DNA of 64,000 bases from Corynebacterium halotolerans. GTDB taxonomy: Bacteria; Actinomycetota; Actinomycetes; Mycobacteriales; Mycobacteriaceae. The DNA is taken from NCBI RefSeq assembly GCF_001056295.1, contig NZ_JVMD01000023.1, forward strand, positions 186,001-250,000. Reading direction: 5' to 3'. Shown in pieces: positions 61,477 through 64,000 of this stretch (positions are counted from its first letter, which is position 1; the number at the start of each line of letters is the position of its first letter). A program made the position numbers and the translations under genes. The notes below the pieces were generated by a model. That model saw only the letters and a program-made list of their open reading frames with translations, was not told the DNA's origin and did no database searches.

Positions 61477-62586
61477 TCAGTAGAGGACGCGGGAGAACAG
61501 CACGTTCCAGGAATCGTGCAGATCATCCTGCCAGTAGCCCCACGAGTGCGTGCCGGCGTTGCCCAGATCCCAGTGGGCGTCGATGCCCAGGGAATCCAGC
61601 TTCGCCTTGAACACGTTGGTGCAGAAGTTCGTGCCGCCCTCGATGGCCGAACCGGTCGTGCGCTGCGCGATCAACTGCGACTCGTCGGTGACGTTCGGGT
61701 GCGCGGTGGTGTCCCACTCGCCCCACAGGCCGGTGCCGTTGGAGATGTACATCTGCTGGCCGCGCAGCTTCTCCGCGTTCACCAGCGGGTCGTTGTGCTT
61801 CCAGCGCTCGCCCGGGCGCGGGCCCCACATCTGCTCGCCGGTGACGCCCTTGCGGTCGAGCACCAGCTTGATGGCCTGCGCGCCGATCTCGTCGGAGGTC
61901 TGGGCGCAACCGGAGAACGAGCCGATGCCGTCGTACAGGTCCGGGCTGTGCTGGGCGAAGTTCAGCACCGACGTCGCCGACATGGACATGCCCACGATGC
62001 CGCGCTTGCCGTTGCCGCCGATCTTGGCCTCCAGGGACTCCGGCAGCTCCTTGGTCAGGAAGGTCTCCCAGGTCTGGGCGCCCAGCTTGGTGTTCGGGTC
62101 CGTCCAGTCGGTGTAGTACGAGAACTCGCCGGCCTGGACGATGATGACGTTGACGTCCTTGTTGGAGAAGAAGTCGATGATGTCCGTCTGGTACAGCCAC
62201 GACGCCTTGCCCTCGCCGCCGTCGGCGCCGTTGAGCACGTACAGCGTCGGGCGCGGCTTGTAGATGTCGTTACCCGTCAGGCCCTTCGGATGGATCCAGA
62301 CCAGCGGCACGCCGCGGTCCATCGACGTCGAGCCCGCCCAGACCTCCTTGACGTTGTCGTGGCCCTCGATCTGGCTGCGCCAGTGCGGGTTGACCTTCTC
62401 CAGCTTGCCGATCGCGATCGGCGCCGGGGTGACGCCCGCGGCATCGGCGATCGGGGTGGCTACGGGGTTCGGGGCCGGCGACTCGGCGGCCGGCTGGGCC
62501 AGGGTCGTCGGGGCCAGCGCAACGGGCATCAGGGCGACCATCGCGGCGGCGGTCGCGGACAAGAGGCGCGTGCGGGTGTTCTTCAT
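61477..62586 (-). CDS. Mycolyltransferase/esterase (antigen 85 family)
   Basis: A 369-residue exported enzyme that transfers mycolates to trehalose or arabinogalactan. A signal peptide (about 1-30) is followed by a Pro-rich linker and the alpha/beta-hydrolase fold. The nucleophile is Ser201 in G-M-S-M-S and the catalytic His347 is in GTHSWGYW. Cys227 and Cys322 may pair. The size and motif fit the corynebacterial Cmt proteins. GGGAG precedes ATG 62586. Its presence marks the host as a mycolate-making Corynebacterium-type organism. Confidence 0.94.
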   Translation of the reverse strand: MKNTRTRLLSATAAAMVALMPVALAPTTLAQPAAESPAPNPVATPIADAAGVTPAPIAIGKLEKVNPHWRSQIEGHDNVKEVWAGSTSMDRGVPLVWIHPKGLTGNDIYKPRPTLYVLNGADGGEGKASWLYQTDIIDFFSNKDVNVIIVQAGEFSYYTDWTDPNTKLGAQTWETFLTKELPESLEAKIGGNGKRGIVGMSMSATSVLNFAQHSPDLYDGIGSFSGCAQTSDEIGAQAIKLVLDRKGVTGEQMWGPRPGERWKHNDPLVNAEKLRGQQMYISNGTGLWGEWDTTAHPNVTDESQLIAQRTTGSAIEGGTNFCTNVFKAKLDSLGIDAHWDLGNAGTHSWGYWQDDLHDSWNVLFSRVLY

Positions 62587-62889
62587 CGTGGGCTCCCTGC
62601 GGCCGGGTTCGCGGCCAAGTCAATGCCGTGGACCGCCTGCGCGCATCCTTCGATGCCGCTGAGTCCACGCTGTGCGGCGTAAATCAATGGGGAGATTACC
62701 CCAGCGCACGCCGGTGCGAAAGCGTTGCGCCAGATGGCCGTGGCCGGTTTTGCGGCGGCTCCCCGGCCTGGGAAAGCCGGATTCCCCGCATGAACTGGTG
62801 TTACGGGAGTTAAAATTGGGACGAATGTGAACTAGGCTCATTTCCGGAAGAACCCCGCGGGGACACCCGTCCCAACCGAAAGGACCGAC
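62587..62889. other. Divergent region between mycolyltransferase and the 36-aa gene
   Basis: It carries the mycolyltransferase leader and, at its right end, a promoter for the small peptide gene (62810-62838). It is locally AT-rich near 62805-62845. No other element was recognised. Confidence 0.5.
62810..62838 (+). promoter_or_regulatory. Promoter of the 36-aa peptide gene
   Basis: TTAAAA (62810-62815), a 17-base spacer and TAGGCT (62833-62838) fit a housekeeping promoter. Transcription would start near 62845, giving a 45-base leader. Confidence 0.45.
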
Positions 62890-63000
62890 ATGCAGCCCCA
62901 TGAATCCCTTCTCGTGAAGCTCTTCGAGCTCCTCGGGGTCGGCCTCGACCAGGGTTCCGCCTCGCTCGCGGACATCCTCGTCGCCCTCGGCATCTACTGA
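62890..63000 (+). CDS. Small hydrophobic peptide (36 aa), function unknown
   Basis: ATG 62890 is preceded by AAAGGA at good distance and by its own promoter. The 36-residue product alternates Leu/Val/Ile with charged residues and ends in Tyr (starts [16 protein letters not shown]). It has no signal peptide. Corynebacterial PorA/PorH channel peptides are also 30-60 residues, leaderless and amphipathic, so a similar cell-wall role is possible but is only inferred. It lies 145 bases before lpd. It is too short for ordinary gene callers. Confidence 0.6.
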   Translation: MQPHESLLVKLFELLGVGLDQGSASLADILVALGIY

Positions 63001-63145
63001 CCGAGGCACTGACCGAGGCGCTGGCCGGGCCACCGAGCCGCCGACGGCACCGTGCGGCGGCCGGGCCGTCGCAAAGCAAACCGCCCCGCCCCCCACGGCC
63101 GAGGCGAGGATGACTCGGGCCACGACGCCGCGTAATCTTGTTCCC

Positions 63146-64000
63146 GTGGCTGAACATTATGATCTCGTTGTCCTCGGCGCCGGCCCCGGCGGGTACGTCG
63201 CCGCCATCCGCGCCTCCCAGCTCGGCCTGAAGGTCGCCGTCGTGGAGAAGCAGTACTGGGGCGGTGTCTGCCTCAACGTGGGCTGCATCCCCTCCAAGTC
63301 GCTGTTGAAGAACGCCGAGGTGGCGCACATCTTCAACCACCAGGCGAAGACCTTCGGCATCTCGGGCGACGCCTCCTTCGACTTCGGTGCGGCGCACGAC
63401 CGCTCGCGCAAGGTGTCCGCGGGCATCGTCAAGGGCGTCCACTACCTGATGAAGAAGAACAAGATCGACGAGGTCGACGGCTGGGGCGAGTTCAAGGACG
63501 CCAACACCATCGCCATCACCGACGGCGAGGACGAGGGCAAGGAGCTCACGTTCGACAACGCCATCATCGCGACCGGCTCCGTCGTCCGCTCCCTGCCGGG
63601 CGTCGAGCTCGGCGGCAACATCGTCTCCTACGAGGAGCAGATCCTCTCCTCCGACCTGCCCGACTCGATGGTCATCGTCGGCGCCGGCGCAATCGGCATG
63701 GAGTTCGCCTACGTCCTGGCCAACTACGGCGTGGACGTCACCATCGTCGAGTTCATGGACCGCGTTCTGCCGAACGAGGACGAGGACGTCTCCAAGGTCA
63801 TCGCCAAGGAGTACAAGAAGCTCGGCGTCAAGCTGCTCACCGGCCACAAGACCACCGCCATCGAAGACAAGGGCGACTCGGTCGAGGTCAAGGTCGAGCC
63901 GAAGGACGGCGGCGACTCCGAGACCATCACCGTCGACCGCGTCATGGTCTCCATCGGCTTCGCCCCGCGCACCGAGGGCATCGGCCTGGACAAGGCCGGC
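63146..64000 (+). CDS. lpd: Dihydrolipoamide dehydrogenase, truncated by the window end
   Basis: The first 285 residues of the E3 flavoenzyme shared by pyruvate and 2-oxoglutarate dehydrogenase complexes. FAD-binding [10 protein letters not shown] (about 10-20), redox-active C-x4-C in [17 protein letters not shown], and NAD-binding [11 protein letters not shown] are seen. The rest lies beyond the window. GTG 63146 is the start: TAATCT ends seven bases before it (leaderless). A CGTCGCAAAGC motif (63067-63077) precedes it. Confidence 0.97.
   Translation, partial: MAEHYDLVVLGAGPGGYVAAIRASQLGLKVAVVEKQYWGGVCLNVGCIPSKSLLKNAEVAHIFNHQAKTFGISGDASFDFGAAHDRSRKVSAGIVKGVHYLMKKNKIDEVDGWGEFKDANTIAITDGEDEGKELTFDNAIIATGSVVRSLPGVELGGNIVSYEEQILSSDLPDSMVIVGAGAIGMEFAYVLANYGVDVTIVEFMDRVLPNEDEDVSKVIAKEYKKLGVKLLTGHKTTAIEDKGDSVEVKVEPKDGGDSETITVDRVMVSIGFAPRTEGIGLDKAG

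Overview
The window is high-GC DNA from a Corynebacterium-type member of the Mycobacteriales. It carries a GlxR-type CRP regulator, a WhiB4/WhcA-like protein, a mycolyltransferase of the antigen-85 family, the 6C small RNA, and many genes whose -10 box sits directly before the start codon. From memory, the gene order from about 9.6 to 55.2 kb follows in large part the M. tuberculosis Rv3683-Rv3631 block: phosphoesterase, PBP, whiB4, paired ArsA-like ATPases, RidA, metallo-beta-lactamase, crp, nth, thioredoxin, NUDIX, MarP, EphE-like, holin-like, SerB-like, 6C RNA, SsdA, Tad genes, helicase, cspA, topA, adenylate cyclase, holB, galE, PpgS.

Layout. 0.2-1.1 kb: a small acidic protein behind an unusually AT-rich regulatory region with GlxR-like and DtxR-like sites. 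1.1-7.3 kb: a six-gene Mrp/Mnh cation/proton antiporter operon with fused A and B subunits. 7.6-9.4 kb: a Pip/YhgE-like membrane protein and tRNA-Pro(CGG). 9.6-18.6 kb: phosphoesterase, YqeY, penicillin-binding protein, WhiB regulator, two ArsA/GET3-like ATPases, DUF4177, RidA and an MBL-fold hydrolase. 18.7-26.3 kb: glxR facing nth, then the overlapping nth-thioredoxin-NUDIX-MarP operon, an alpha/beta hydrolase lacking the expected nucleophile, a holin-like membrane protein and a degenerate Fic-like protein. 26.4-33.4 kb: HAD phosphatase, 6C RNA, a hypothetical gene and a seven-gene Tad-type pilus/secretion operon. 33.5-43.9 kb: CaiB-like protein, MrfA-type helicase, cspA, topA, a membrane adenylate cyclase and holB. 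44.0-45.2 kb: tRNA-Thr(CGT) followed by a lower-GC patch with a DUF2335 membrane protein and tiny ORFs, probably acquired. 45.4-51.8 kb: an MHS transporter, a FecCD-type metal-chelate ABC importer and an MFS transporter. 51.9-57.4 kb: a cell-envelope sugar group (GalE, PpgS-like and second GT2 transferases, DUF2304, MATE/flippase-like protein) plus a DsbA-like protein. 57.4-64.0 kb: M1 aminopeptidase, a small membrane protein, prolyl oligopeptidase, mycolyltransferase, a 36-residue peptide gene and the start of lpd.

Connections. The cAMP producer (cyaB) and the cAMP receptor (glxR) are both here. CRP-type candidate sites lie before the whiB gene, around glxR and before the first gene. Many genes bear on the envelope or on stress: PBP, MarP, the ATPase pair, WhiB, mycolyltransferase and the GT cluster.

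The most notable unexplained signals are these. First, a short motif GCTTNRCGACG occurs about 17 times in intergenic DNA and occasionally inside genes. Second, a family of long, near-perfect palindromes with shared sequence sits between convergent genes. Third, leaderless starts are very consistent. Fourth, two or more tiny uncharacterised protein genes have good ribosome sites. All statements about homologues come from remembered family knowledge; no search was run.
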